Shown here piece after piece: positions 23,873-35,137 of a stretch of DNA of 64,000 nucleotides. Within the stretch, counting starts at the first letter, position 1, and the number at the start of each line of letters is the position of its first letter. The DNA is from Leptobrachium leishanense (lineage: Eukaryota > Chordata > Amphibia > Anura > Megophryidae), in contig CM019065.1 in assembly GCA_009667805.1 (NCBI GenBank), forward strand, positions 17,682,952 to 17,746,951, in the 5' to 3' direction. The position numbers and the translations under genes are program-made. A model generated the notes under the pieces. It was not told the DNA's origin. It made no database searches and saw nothing but the letters and a program-made list of their open reading frames with translations.

Positions 23873-24274
23873 TACAGGGTGTCCATAAAGTCTCTATAAA
23901 ATTTCAAACATTTATTCCAAAGGCAAATGAAAAGTCAGATAAGTGAAAATTATTACAAAATGAGACGTATAGATTCAAGGTTTTTTTTTGCCTCCTTTAA
24001 TGCACCTCTATATGGGCACCATTAATTGCATGAAGCACTGATGCCATTGCCACCATTGATGAGGGGAAGCTACAGCCAGCATGGCAAGAAATCCAGTACC
24101 GTCTTGATGTGCTTCGTGCAACTAATGGTGCCCATATAGAGGTGTATTAAATGAGGCGAAAAAAAACCTTAAACATACACGTCTCATTTTGTAATGATTT
24201 TCACTTATCTGTCTTTATATTTGCCTTTGGAATAAATTTTGGAAATTGTAAAGAGACTTTACAGACACCCTGTG
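23873..24274. mobile_element. Tc1/mariner-type deletion derivative, about 400 bp
   Basis: The ends ACAGGGTGTCCATAAAGTCTC and GAGACTTTACAGACACCCTGT are imperfect inverted repeats and both sides carry TA. Near the middle of the right half the frame reads TNGAHIEV, a short segment seen at the end of some mariner-type transposases, so this is probably an internal deletion of a coding element. The inner parts of the arms also pair. Confidence 0.72.
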
Positions 24275-24539
24275 TATTTCTATTCTCTTGGAGGTTCTCC
24301 GTTATGTCTTTATTGAAAGACGCGCTTGTCCACATTTCCTTTTGTGGATATAAATGTATGTTTCCAGCTAATGCTGTGGAGGTGGATCAGTGCAGATTGT
24401 GGCAGGACACAGGGCACAAGAAAGTGGGTTTGTATGACCATACAGCGATCTACTGGAAATCTGCACGCCAATCTCCATGTTGTTATTTTTCAGTATTTTG
24501 TAACGTGGGACACAAAGATTTGCAACAGGGTTGACGTTC

Positions 24540-25400
24540 CTGGAGGTATCAGCCAAATGACAAATGATTTAGATAAACTAAAAAAATGGTGGGAGCTGTG
24601 GCAATTGAGTTTTAATGTGGATAAGTGCAAGATAATGCACCTGGGACGTAAAAACCCAAGGGCTGAATATAGAATATTTGATACATCTGAGGGTTTGGAT
24701 TTAGGTGTTATTATTTCAGAGGATCTAAGGGTAAGTAGTCAATGTAATAGAGCAGCAGGAAATGCTGGCAGAATGATTGGAAATGCTGGCAGAATGCTTG
24801 GTTGTGTAGGGAGAGGTATTAGCAGTAGGAAAAGGGAAGTGCTCATGCCACTGTACAGAGCACTGGTGAGACCTCACTTGGAGTACTGTGTGCAGTACTG
24901 GAGACCGTATCTCCAGAAGGATATAGACATCTTAGAGAGAGTTCAGAGAAGGGCTACTAAAATGGTGTACGGCTTGAAGGAGAAAAGTTACCAGGAAAGG
25001 CTTAATGATCTTAACATGTACAGCTTGGAAAAAAGACGAGACAGAGGAGATATGATAGAAACATTTAAATACGTAAAGGGAATCCACAAGGTAGAGGAAG
25101 GGAGTATATTTAAAAGGAAACAAAGTAGCAAAACAAGAGGACATAGTCTTAGATTAGAGGGGCAAAGGTTTAAAAGTAACATCAGGAAGCATTATTTTAC
25201 TGAGAGGGTGGTGGATACATGGAACAGCCTTCCAGTAGACGTGGAAGAGGCCAAAACAGTAATTGAATTTAAGCAAGCATGGGATAGGCATAAGGCTATC
25301 CTAAACAAAAGATAAATCCAGGTAAAGTATCCATGTAATTGGGCAGAATAGATGGGCCGAAAGGTTCTTATCTGCCGACATTTTCTATGTTTCTATAATA
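24540..25400 (+). mobile_element. CR1-type LINE 3' end (copy 2)
   Basis: An open frame to 25315 encodes the end of the reverse transcriptase polyprotein: NDLDKLKKWWELWQLSFN, MHLGRKNPRAEYRIF, RPHLEYCVQYWRPYL, EFKQAWDRHKAILNKR. The 3' end ATCTGCCGACATTTTCTATG finishes in TTTCTAT repeats. An AGNAGRM segment is duplicated relative to copy 3. The frame is merged upstream with unrelated DNA; LINE homology starts at about 24540. It sits just before a gene 1 exon. Confidence 0.88.
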
Positions 25401-25454
25401 CAGATTTACTGTCTCCTGACTGCCAATAACCCTAAGATCATCTGGTCTTCACAG

Positions 25455-25541
25455 ATTTAATTTGCCGCCCATGAATTATTCGAATGACACTGGAAGAAAG
25501 ACAAATCTAGTTACGGCAAACCCAAGCATTGTGACCGAAAG
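25455..25541 (+). CDS. st8sia6: Gene 1 exon (family exon 5): second half of sialylmotif L
   Basis: This 87-base exon encodes FNLPPMNYSNDTGRK followed by TNLVTANPSIVTE. Flanks are TTCACAG and GTAAGA. It is too short to stand out as an open frame and was found by looking for the rest of the L motif. KTNLVTANPS is the canonical end of that motif. Two positions differ from the usual ST8 pattern: R-C-N is R-F-N here (ST6-type enzymes use R-F-N) and D-V-G is D-T-G. An NDT sequon is present. The phase carries two bases to 26988. Confidence 0.9.
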
Positions 25542-25659
25542 GTAAGAGTGAACAAACACATATCAACCATACTCACGAGCAAGGGAAGGCCGTGGAAGCA
25601 TGTGAACACCGAATTTCGAATTTTCCATTGGTGTCTCCTGGGATATAGGTTTGTCAGCA

Positions 25660-25930
25660 GTCTCTCCTTTCTTCCCCTCATCCTCCTCCTCTCCTTCCTT
25701 CCCCTCCTCTCTTTCTTCCCCTCCTCCTCCACCTCTCCTTCCTTCCCCTCCTCCTCCACCTCTCTAATCTCCTTCCCCCCTCTCTCTCCTTTCCTTCCCT
25801 CTCTCTCGTTTATTACCTTTCCTTTACCTCCCCATTTCTTTCTTCCTCCCTCTCTCCCATTTCTTTCTTCCTCCCTCTCTTCCCCCATTTCTTTCTTCCT
25901 CCCTCTCCCCCCCCCATTTCTTCCCCCTTC
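25660..25930. repeat. Polypyrimidine tract in a gene 1 intron
   Basis: About 270 bases consist almost only of C and T on the plus strand (CTCC, TTCC and TCTTT mixtures). It lies between the last two coding exons. The purine-rich minus frame (E, G, R, K) is an artefact. Confidence 0.9.
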
Positions 25931-25934
25931 TGCA

Positions 25935-26987
25935 GTGATAGCTATATATATTAGGGCTGTGTAGGCATATGTACACTGGTTTGAGTCCAATTAAACAAAT
26001 TGCAGGGTTGGCACTTTGAGCCACATAAGTTGGTTTAGCGATCCAGTTTGGGCACTCAGGCTCAAAAAGGTTCGCCATCCCTGATATAGAGGCACCAAAT
26101 CATCTAAGTAGGTTTTTATACCCACATAACATACCATATTGACTCATACCTAACTATGATATGTTCTTTTTTTTCTGGGATACCCTTGTAAGCTGGAGCT
26201 GAGTAAAAGGTAACAGGTCTCCCTAAAAATAACCAAAGCCTATAGGATATATGGTAGAGCCAGGATCAGTGTAGCTCCAGAAAGTGTGAGTGTCATTCTG
26301 CTATTTGTCACAGAGATTTGAGTTTCCCTCCAGTGCCTCACTATTATTTTGTTTCTCTTCTATTCTGGGTTCCCTATCAATACACAGTATTAAAGGGAAC
26401 ATGTCACCCTTAAATGACGACCCATTTCACTTTATTGAGCCTTTATTTGATGAACATATGAGCGGACCAATCTGCTGTACAATTTTAGACGTAATACTCA
26501 CTTTCTGATAAGTTTTTTCTTGTTTTATTCAAAGATTTGCTTTGTACCAAGTACACCGGATGACAAATTTCATATTCATACGTCATCTCTCACACATGGT
26601 GAATTAAAACCTCTTATTATTCGATTGGTGGCTTTATGTACACATTGATAGCATGTTGTATTGCTACATGCGCTGGGTGCTAAGTTCTAAGTGTCCACTT
26701 GTTGGCTTCTTCCACTCCATTTGTACACCAACGACAGCTGCATATTGTCACTATATCATTGTTCGCTAATGGTATACATAGTATTGAGGGCCAATATGCT
26801 TACGTCCCCATTGCCCGGTTTTTTACAGTTCATATCAGCCAATATGACCGATCTACTAATACTAGTTGATTGTCGTTGGTGCGCCCGAGAGTATGTATTT
26901 AACCATACCAACGATGGAGATACCAAGAATGGTTACAGAACCAATTAAGAAGATCATACCTTCTGTGTAACAGGATTTCTATTTCAG
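25935..26987. other. Last intron of gene 1, remainder
   Basis: This is unique-looking intronic sequence without a supported feature. The open frame at 26691-26948 shows no domain. Confidence 0.5.
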
Positions 26988-27449
26988 GTACTCAAGATTG
27001 CATGAGAGAAGAAGACCTTTCATGGACTTGGTAAAGAACTTTGAGCCAGCCCCGATTCTGATGGCAGCCTTCTCCTTTCCAAGCACCACTGATGTGATCC
27101 TTAAGGTTATCTATACTTTGGATGAGTTTGGATCGCAGCAGAAGGTGGTTTACCACCATCCTAACTACTTGACCTATCTTGCAGTCTATTGGAAGAAGAA
27201 AGGTCTTGTCGTCCGTCGTCTCTCTTCTGGCTTCCTGATTGTCAGCACGGCCCTGGAGATCTGTGATGAGGTCACACTCTATGGGTTCTGGCCATTTGAC
27301 CAAGACACCAATGGAAAACCGATCCTACATCACTATTATGACAACAGGCCCCCAAAACGTGGCGTACATTCCATGCCCGATGAGTTCTTCTTCTACACCA
27401 AATGCACAGCAAGGGAATCGTTAAGTTACAGGTTGGGAAATGCTTCTGA
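26988..27449 (+). CDS. st8sia6: Gene 1 last coding exon: S, III and VS motifs, frameshifted C-terminus
   Basis: The acceptor is TTTCAG before 26988. The frame reads YSRLHERRRPFMDLVK and then the S motif (RRLSSGFLIVST, CDEV, LYGFWPF), motif III HHYYDN and motif VS HSMPDE with the catalytic histidine. Up to FFFYT the frame is intact. It then runs into an unrelated tail with a stop at 27556-27558. The next frame from 27399 reads QMHSKGIVKLQVGKCF and stops at 27447-27449, which is the expected ST8 ending with its C-terminal cysteine. One C missing near 27397-27399 explains this. It is either an assembly error or a real mutation that replaces the terminal residues and the conserved cysteine. Confidence 0.88.
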
Positions 27450-27743
27450 AATGTCAGTGCGAGGAAGCACAATGCCACGGCAACGAAACAATACAGACGC
27501 TATCAGCTCCTTAGCACTAGTAGTGATAGTGAATTCACCGCAGGTTGGGCAAATTTGATTCCCCGAAGTGTAGGGAACGATATAGCACCGAAATGTAGCC
27601 GACATTTCAGTGCTCTGTAAATAACCCGGATTATTTTCACATTTTAACATCCAAACCCTGGTGGTTATTTTTTTCTATGGTGTATTCTTGTTGTTAGAAA
27701 TGGGAACCTGTTACTGTATTTTTCTGAGAAAACACACAATTTA

Positions 27744-27749
27744 AATAAA
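27744..27749 (+). promoter_or_regulatory. Candidate polyadenylation signal of gene 1
   Basis: AATAAA lies about 295 bases after the family-type stop and 186 bases after the frameshifted stop. It is followed by an A-rich stretch. Position and strand fit a 3' end, but no downstream GU-rich element is obvious. Confidence 0.5.
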
Positions 27750-27779
27750 ACAAAGAAAAAAAACTAATTTGGCTTGAAT

Positions 27780-28530
27780 TTTGGCGCATTGTGTTTTATG
27801 AATAATATGACTGTGTAATACACTGAACTTGCTTGCGACGTGGGAAATGAGGTGAGTAATGGCCGTTGTATTGCTCATTTTATATGTGACAAATGGACAA
27901 TACATTACTTAGAAAGAAAAAAAATAAAAATTTAAAGAAATATATTTTAGGATTCTATGTGTGTTATATCTTTACATGACGTTTTACATGGTCGTGATTG
28001 GTATCACTAAAAAGGCCAGACTGTAACCTGTCCATTGACACCTAAACATGAGTTTGTGTGGTGTAAATAATGGAGATACAGGAGTCCAAAGTACCCCATT
28101 CTCCTCGCAGCGATGAAGCGGCTTGTGTTTTAGATCGCCCAATGTGGAATAACGCTTCCCATATTTATTCCCAATGTGGAATTTTTGGAAAGGCCGGCTC
28201 TGATTTTTACACCATATGAGATCAATTGAGGTGTCATTGAAAAAGTTAGAGACGAAGGGTTCCAAAGTGCCCCTGTGCCCCTACAACAGTGCACCGGTTT
28301 ACGTTTTCGATGAACCAATGCGTAATAATGCATTGTGCAATCACCTTCTAACTTGCTGGCATCATGGGAAATGAGAAGGCGAGTTAGTGCAGCATCATTG
28401 TTCACTTTATAATTGAAAACTGAACAATAGTGCTGCATTAGGGGGAAAAAAATGTATATTATTATTTTTACAAATAACCTGGACATGCTTGATATCACTG
28501 GAATGGACGTGCTCTGGCCTTTCCAATGAT
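27780..28530. repeat. Diverged direct repeat downstream of gene 1
   Basis: Segments near 27790-28020 and 28320-28530 resemble each other (AACTTGC, GTGGGAAATGAG / ATGGGAAATGAG, TTGCTCATTTTAT / TTGTTCACTTTAT, then ATCACT and a GGCC hairpin arm). They look like two old copies of one non-coding element related to the piggyBac-like hairpin at 860-900. Confidence 0.5.
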
Positions 28531-28535
28531 TTATT

Positions 28536-28700
28536 GATTTATAAAGGATTTTACCAGGAAGGATACATTGAGGTTTCTCTCGTTTTCAGTATATCCTGGG
28601 TTCAAGAACATTGAAATGTTACAGAAGTACAAAGTAATAAAATGCAAGATATTAAAAACAAAACACAAATATACAGATTAACAGAAAATAAATATATTCA
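28536..28700 (-). mobile_element. LINE/SINE 3' tail fragment
   Basis: On the minus strand this ends with TGTATCCTTCCTGGTAAAAT, the same tail as the SINE at 23645. No reverse-transcriptase frame is attached, so it may be a LINE or SINE remnant. Confidence 0.55.
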
Positions 28701-29093
28701 CTGTCACATGTTTACAGGTGCATTCTGTATATAGTCATTATGTTACATGTTTACAGGTGCATTCTGTATATAGTCATTATGTTACATGTTTACAGGTGCA
28801 TTCTGTATACAGTCACTAGGTTACATGTTTACAGGCGCATTCTGTATATAGTCACTAGGTTACATGTTTACAGGTGCATTCTGTATATAGTCATTATGTT
28901 ACATGTTTACAGGTGCATTCTGTATATAGTCATTATGTTACATGTTTACAGGTTCATTCTGTATACAGTCACTAGGTTACATGTTTACAGGCGCATTCTG
29001 TATATAGTCACTAGGTTACATGTTTACAGGTGCATTCTGTATATAGTCACTATGTTACATGTTTACAGGAGCATTCTGTATATAGTCACTGTG

Positions 29094-29809
29094 TGTCATG
29101 TTTCACTCGTAATGCGGGTACTTTTGGAGTCCGGTATGCGGTTCGTGGTACAAGAGGAGTATAGAAAAGGATGGTCGAAATCAGGCAAGTGGTCGGTCCA
29201 GGCGGAGTATGTTCATAAACGAGAGTGGGAAGCCAGTGTCGGAAACCGGAGATCGATAGGGTCAAAGCAAGGTACCAGGGGATATCCGGAAGACGTGGTC
29301 AAATGGAAGTCAAAGGTTCGGTATAGTAGCTAAGAGCTTGGGAGACAATATATCAGGGAACTTAGATATTCAACGGGGAGTTGACGACTGAGCACTCTCT
29401 CCTAGCTTTTGGGTTTTTATGAGGTATGGGTAACGAGCTCAGCTCTCTCCTGTGTGTGGGACTCCTCCCCTGCCCCTCCTGTTTGCCGGGTCTTCCCAGG
29501 TCTGTCCGGAACTCGCGAAGGTCACGCCCCTGCAGGCGAGCCGGAGGGCGCCGCCCCCCGCACGCCCAGGAGATCCAAGGATCCTCCCACGCGTGCACGA
29601 TGGGGAACCGCACCCACCGCGCCCGCAAGCGACGCCGAACCACGCGGGAGGCCGACAGGAAAGGATGGAGGCAGCGGGGGCCCGAACGCCGCACCGAGAG
29701 GACATCGCGACCAGCGGTATGGGGCCTCCCAATACCCGACCTCCCCATCGTGGGAGACGCCGACGGTCGCCATGACGCCACGGCCGCGCTATGGAGGTGA
29801 GGCATGACA
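29094..29809. mobile_element. Solo-LTR-like insertion, 716 bp
   Basis: It starts TGTCATG and ends CATGACA, and the 5-bp CTGTG is duplicated at 29089-29093 and 29810-29814. TG...CA ends with a 5-bp duplication are those of LTR retroelements. No protein or second LTR is present, so a solo LTR is most likely. The GC-rich part 29450-29800 opens long frames in all phases that show no domain. Confidence 0.72.
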
Positions 29810-30118
29810 CTGTGTTACATGTTTACAGGTGCATTCTGTATATAATCACTGTGTTACATGTTTACAGGTGCATTCTGTATATAATCACTGTGTTACATGT
29901 TTACAGGAGCATTCTGTATATAGTCACTATGTTACATGTTTACAGGTGCATTCTGTATATAGTCACTAGGTTACATGTTTACAGGCGCATTCTGTATATA
30001 GTCACTGTGTTACATGTTTACAGGTGCATTCTGTATATAGTCACTAGGTTACATGTTTACAGGCGCATTCTGTATATAGTCATTATGTTACATGTTTACA
30101 GGCGCATTCTGTATATAT

Positions 30119-31693
30119 GACAAGAATAGATGTCTGTGGAGGAGCTAAATAAATACTATGGTTATCGGGGTTGCTGCCTACAAGGTGTTGCACAAAAATC
30201 TCAACTTAAATGTGCAAATGAAATATGTGGAGATCTTGGTGGCCTAGTCTCGCAGTGAATACTTCCCAGAATGGAAGATTCTTATTTTGTGGTTTGCTAG
30301 AGGTTTAGCTATAGGTCAGTTGTTATCGGGTGTTTAACAGAGGAGAATGCTGCAATGGATCAATTTTCAAAAGTACCCTTTACCCTATATGCCATACTGT
30401 TTGAGAAAGGCACAGGCAAAGTGCCGAAACGCGTTACAGTAACCCCCCCCCTAATTTTTATGGAATAAAACTTTTTTGTTATTTTATCCAGTTCTCATCC
30501 TTTTTGATTTATTCTGAAAAGAGATTTTGCCATCCTATCCCTCTGGATTGAAGGTGACAGTCCAAAGGTCGAAACAGTAAGTTTCTTTACCCCTCCTCCA
30601 CGTCCCTTCACCCCTTCCCCCACCGGGAGGTCGACTCAGGACTGGAGACAGAAACGAGAAGACACTGTAAGAGAAAGGGGTTAGGTGCTCACCTGACTGA
30701 GAAGCACCACTCGCCCTTACGCTGAGCCTGAGACAACAGAGGCTCCAACATCGGTGAGTTGAACGACAACTGTAATCATTTAGATATATATACTGTGTTA
30801 TGCTATGGGAGCATTGTCTCTCCATATGTGTTTCATTTGAGGACAACTGAAGACTCCAGGAAAAGGGGGGAACGTCACCCTGTATTTGGCGTGAGGCATT
30901 CTAACCCAGAGCGGGACCCATTAGGCTCTCTAATTTGTGAGTGTATTATATATATATCCCACCCAAACCAATTCCAGCAGTCTGCACTATTATCCTTCTT
31001 CTCTCTTCCCTATGTAATGGAATCTGCCAATTGAGGGAAGGAAGTACAACGCTGGGACATCTGACCACGATCTATAAACTATACGGCGACCAATAACCCT
31101 GGATTTGGTTTATTTACCCATTGGGTAACTTTTTTGCACATGCACTTTTTTGTGACGATAGACTATTTAGAGACTGGCAATACCACCGGACATATTTACG
31201 GACTCCTTAGAACTCACATCAACACTTTTTGTGTTTGCACTTTACAAATAGAAAAGTAATACGAGCATATGCACTTTATATGAATTTTGCACTTACGTTC
31301 TAATACACACTCTGCATTGTGAGATGGATTCACACGTATGATAATAGGAGGTAGCACTATTATTGTCATATCCGATTTGCACTTTAATGTTGTGATTTGC
31401 ACATTATATGCATTTCTGCACATGTTTTTATACACCCTACATTGTGAGATGGACTCACATGTATGATACAAGGGGATATCACTAACATTACTGTAATTTA
31501 TTGGCACTTTATTGCGAATTTGCACAAGACTGTTGTTTGTACAATTACCAGTGGAAAATTGATCCATTGCAGCATTCTCCTCTGTTAAACACCCGATAAC
31601 AACTGACCTATAGCTAAACCTCTAGCAAACCACAAAATAAGAATCTTCCATTCTGGGAAGTATTCACTGCGCCACTAGGACCCCAAGATTTCT
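30119..31693. mobile_element. 1.57-kb element with long inner inverted repeats
   Basis: About 140 bp at 30223-30367 returns inverted at 31555-31690 (for example CTAGAGGTTTAGCTATAGGT and its complement). The satellite sequence GCATTCTGTATATA appears on both sides, compatible with a 14-bp target duplication, though satellite phase makes this ambiguous. The interior has the hairpin-GAAACGCG motif at 30409-30433 and two diverged units of about 120 bp (GCATTGTGAGATGGA, ACATTGTGAGATGGA) at 31220-31500. There is no transposase. Confidence 0.75.
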
Positions 31694-34600
31694 GCATTCT
31701 GTATATAGTCACTAGGTTACATGTTTACAGGTGCATTCTGTATATAGTCATTATGTTACATGTTTACAGGTGCATTCTGTATATAGTCACTGTTACATGT
31801 TTACAGGCGCATTCTGTATATAGTCACTATGTTACATGTTTACAGGTGCATTCTGTATATAGTCACTATATTACATGTTTACAGGCGCATTCTGTATATA
31901 GTCACTATGTTACATGTTTACAGGTGCATTCTGTATATAGTCACTAGGTTACATGTTTACAGGTGCATTCTGTATATTGTCACTATGTTACATGTTTACA
32001 GGTGCATTCTGTATATAGTCACTGTTACATGTTTACAGGTGCATTCTGTATATAGTCATTATGTTACATGTTTACAGGTGCATTCTGTATATAGTCATTA
32101 TGTTACATGTTTACAGGTGCATTCTGTATATAGTCACTGTTACATGTTTACAGGCGCATTCTGTATATAGTCACTATGTTACATGTTTACAGGTGCATTC
32201 TGTATATAGTCACTATGTTACATGTTTACAGGCGCATTCTGTATATAGTCACTAGGTTACATGTTTACAGGTGCATTCTGTATAAAGTCACTATGTTACA
32301 TGTTTACAGGCGCATTCTGTATATAGTCACTAGGTTACATGTTTACAGGTGCATTCTGTATAAAGTCACTATGTTACATGTTTACAGGTGCATTCTGTAT
32401 ATAGTCACTGTTACATGTTTACAGGCGCATTCTGTATATAGTCACTATGTTAAATGTTTACAGGTGCATTCTATATATAGTCACTGTTACATTTTTACAG
32501 GCGCATTCTGTATATAGTCACTATGTTACATGTTTACAGGTGCATTCTGTATATAGTCACTATGTTACATGTTTACAGGTGCATTCTGTATATAGTCACT
32601 AGGTTACATGTTTACAGGTGCATTCTGTATATAGTCACTATGTTACATGTTTACAGGTGCATTCTGTATATAGTCACTAGGTTACATGTTACAGGTGCAT
32701 TCTGTATATAGTCACTATGTTACATGTTTACAGGTGCATTTGTTATATAGTCACTGTTACATGTTTACAGGCGCATTCTGTATATAGTCACTATGTTACA
32801 TGTTTACAGGTGCATTCTATATATAGTCACTATGTTACATGTTTACAGGTGCATTCTGTATATAGTCACTGTGTTACATGTTTACAGGTGCATTCTGTAT
32901 ATAGTCACTAGGTTACATGTTTACAGGTGCATTCTGTATATAGTCACTATGTTACATGTTTACAGGTGCATTCTGTATATAGGCACTGTGTTACATGTTT
33001 ACAGGTGCATTCTGTATATAAGTCACTATGTTACATGTTTACAGGTGCATTCTGTATATAGTCACTGTTACATGTTTACAGGCGCATTCTGTATATAGTC
33101 ACTATGTTACATGTTTACAGGCGCATTCTGTATATAGTCACTATGTTACATGTTTACAGGTGCATTCTGTATATAGTCACTATGTTACATGTTTACAGGT
33201 GCATTCTGTATATAGTCACTATGTTACATGTTTACAGGCGCATTCTGTATATAGTCACTGTGTTACATGTTTACAGGCACATTCTGAATATAGTCACTAG
33301 GTTACATGTTTACAGGTGCATTCTGTATATAGTCACTATGTTACATGTTTACAGGTGCATTCTGTATATAGTCACTGTTACATGTTTACAGGCGCATTCT
33401 GTATAGTCACTATGTTACATGTTTACAGGTGCATTCTGTATATAGTCACTATGTTACATGTTTACAGGCGCATTCTGTATATAGTCACTAGGTTACATGT
33501 TTAGAGGTGCATTCTGTATATAGTCATTATGTTACATGTTTACAGGCGCATTCTGTATATAGTCATTATGTTACATGTTTACAGGCGCATTCTGTATATA
33601 GTCACTAGGTTACATGTTTACAGGTGCATTCTGTATATAGTCACTATGTTACATGTTTACAGGTGCATTCTGTATATAGTCACTAGGTTACATGTTTACA
33701 GGTGCATTCTGTATATAGTCACTATGTTACATGTTTACAGGTGCATTCTGTATATAGTCACTGTTACATGTTTACAGATGCATTCTGTATATAGTCACTA
33801 TGTTACATGTTTACAGGTGCATTCTGTATTATGCACTGTTACATGTTTACAGGTGCATTCTGTATATAGTCACTATGTTACATGTTTACAGGTGCATTCT
33901 GTATATAGTCACTGTTACATGTTTACAGGCGCATTCTGTATATAGTCACTATGTTACATGTTTACAGGTGCATTCTATATATAGTCACTATGTTACATGT
34001 TTACAGGTGCATTCTGTATATAGTCACTGTGTTACATGTTTACAGGTGCATTCTGTATATAGTCACTAGGTTACATGTTTACAGGTGCATTCTGTATATA
34101 GTCACTATGTTACATGTTTACAGGTGCATTCTGTATATAGGCACTGTGTTACATGTTTACAGGTGCATTCTGTATATAGTCACTATGTTACATGTTTACA
34201 GGTGCATTCTGTATATAGTCACTGTTACATGTTTACAGGCGCATTCTGTATATAGTCACTATGTTACATGTTTACAGGCGCATTCTGTATATAGTCACTA
34301 TGTTACATGTTTACAGGTGCATTCTGTATATAGTCACTATGTTACATGTTTACAGGTGCATTCTGTTATATAGTCACTATGTTACATGTTTACAGGCGCA
34401 TTCTGTATATAGTCACTGTGTTACATGTTTACAGGCACATTCTGAATATAGTCACTAGGTTACATGTTTACAGGTGCATTCTGTATATAGTCACTATGTT
34501 ACATGTTTACAGGTGCATTCTGTATATAGTCACTGTTACATGTTTACAGGTGCATTCTGTATAGGTCACTGTGTTACATGTTTACAGGTGCATTCTGTAT

Positions 34601-35137
34601 ATAGTCACTATGTTACATGTTTACAGGCGCATTCTGTATATAGTCACTAGGTTACATGTTTAGAGGTGCATTCTGTATATAGTCATTATGTTACATGTTT
34701 ACAGGCGCATTCTGTATATAGTCATTATGTTACATGTTTACAGGCGCATTCTGTATATAGTCACTAGTTAACATGTTTACAGGCACATTCTGTATATAGT
34801 CACTATGTTACATGTTTTCAGGTGCATTCTGTATATAGTCACTATGTTACATGTTTACAGGCGCATTCTGTATATAGTCACTAGGTTACATGTTTACAGG
34901 TGCATTCTGTATATAGTCACGGTTACTTGTTTACAGGCGCATTCTGTATATAGTCACTATGTTACATGTTTACAGGTGCATTCTGTATATAGTCACTATG
35001 TTACATGTTTACAGGTGCATTCTGTATATAGTCACGGTTACATGTTTACAGGCGCATTCTGTATATAGTCACTATGTTACATGTTTACAGGTGCATTCTG
35101 TATATAGTCACTATGTTACATGTTTACAGGTGCATTC

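Larger units (their letters stand above)
7529..27449 (+). other. st8sia6: Gene 1: ST8SIA6-like sialyltransferase, 3' part (gene model)
   Basis: Four exons join as 7529-7673, 9603-9712, 25455-25541 and 26988-27449. All internal borders are AG/GT and the phases agree (an incoming two-base carry into the first visible exon, then 0, 2, 2). The product would be a type II Golgi enzyme that adds sialic acid in alpha-2,8 linkage to sialylated glycans using CMP-sialic acid. It carries the L motif (CAVVGNGG), S motif (RLSSG to YGFWPF), motif III (HHYYDN) and motif VS (HSMPDE). From memory of the family the closest match is ST8SIA6 (8F); ST8SIA1 or ST8SIA5 relatives are less likely. Upstream exons for the membrane anchor and stem were not found in 1-7528. 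The large intron 9713-25454 is filled with repeats. A one-base shift near the end changes the C-terminus (see the last exon). The family is certain; the subfamily is about 70% sure. Confidence 0.85.
28701..35137. repeat. 39-bp satellite, main array (with two insertions)
   Basis: About 107 units of 37-39 bp (core TTACATGTTTACAGGTGCAT) occupy 28701-29093, 29810-30118 and 31694-35137. Frequent variants are the loss of two bases (CACTGTTACATG) and GGTGC/GGCGC. Insertions are the LTR-like element at 29094-29809 and the inverted-repeat element at 30119-31693. The array ends at 35137 against a LINE tail. Open frames such as MLHVYRCILYIVT repeats arise because 39 is divisible by three. Confidence 0.96.

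Noticed and set aside
25511..25990. Glutamate/arginine-rich 159-residue minus-strand frame
   Set aside because: It is the purine-rich complement of the polypyrimidine tract and overlaps a gene 1 exon on the other strand.
29362..29810. Several arginine/proline-rich frames on both strands
   Set aside because: High GC content removes stops in all frames; no domain or splice site is seen and the segment lies in an LTR-like insertion.
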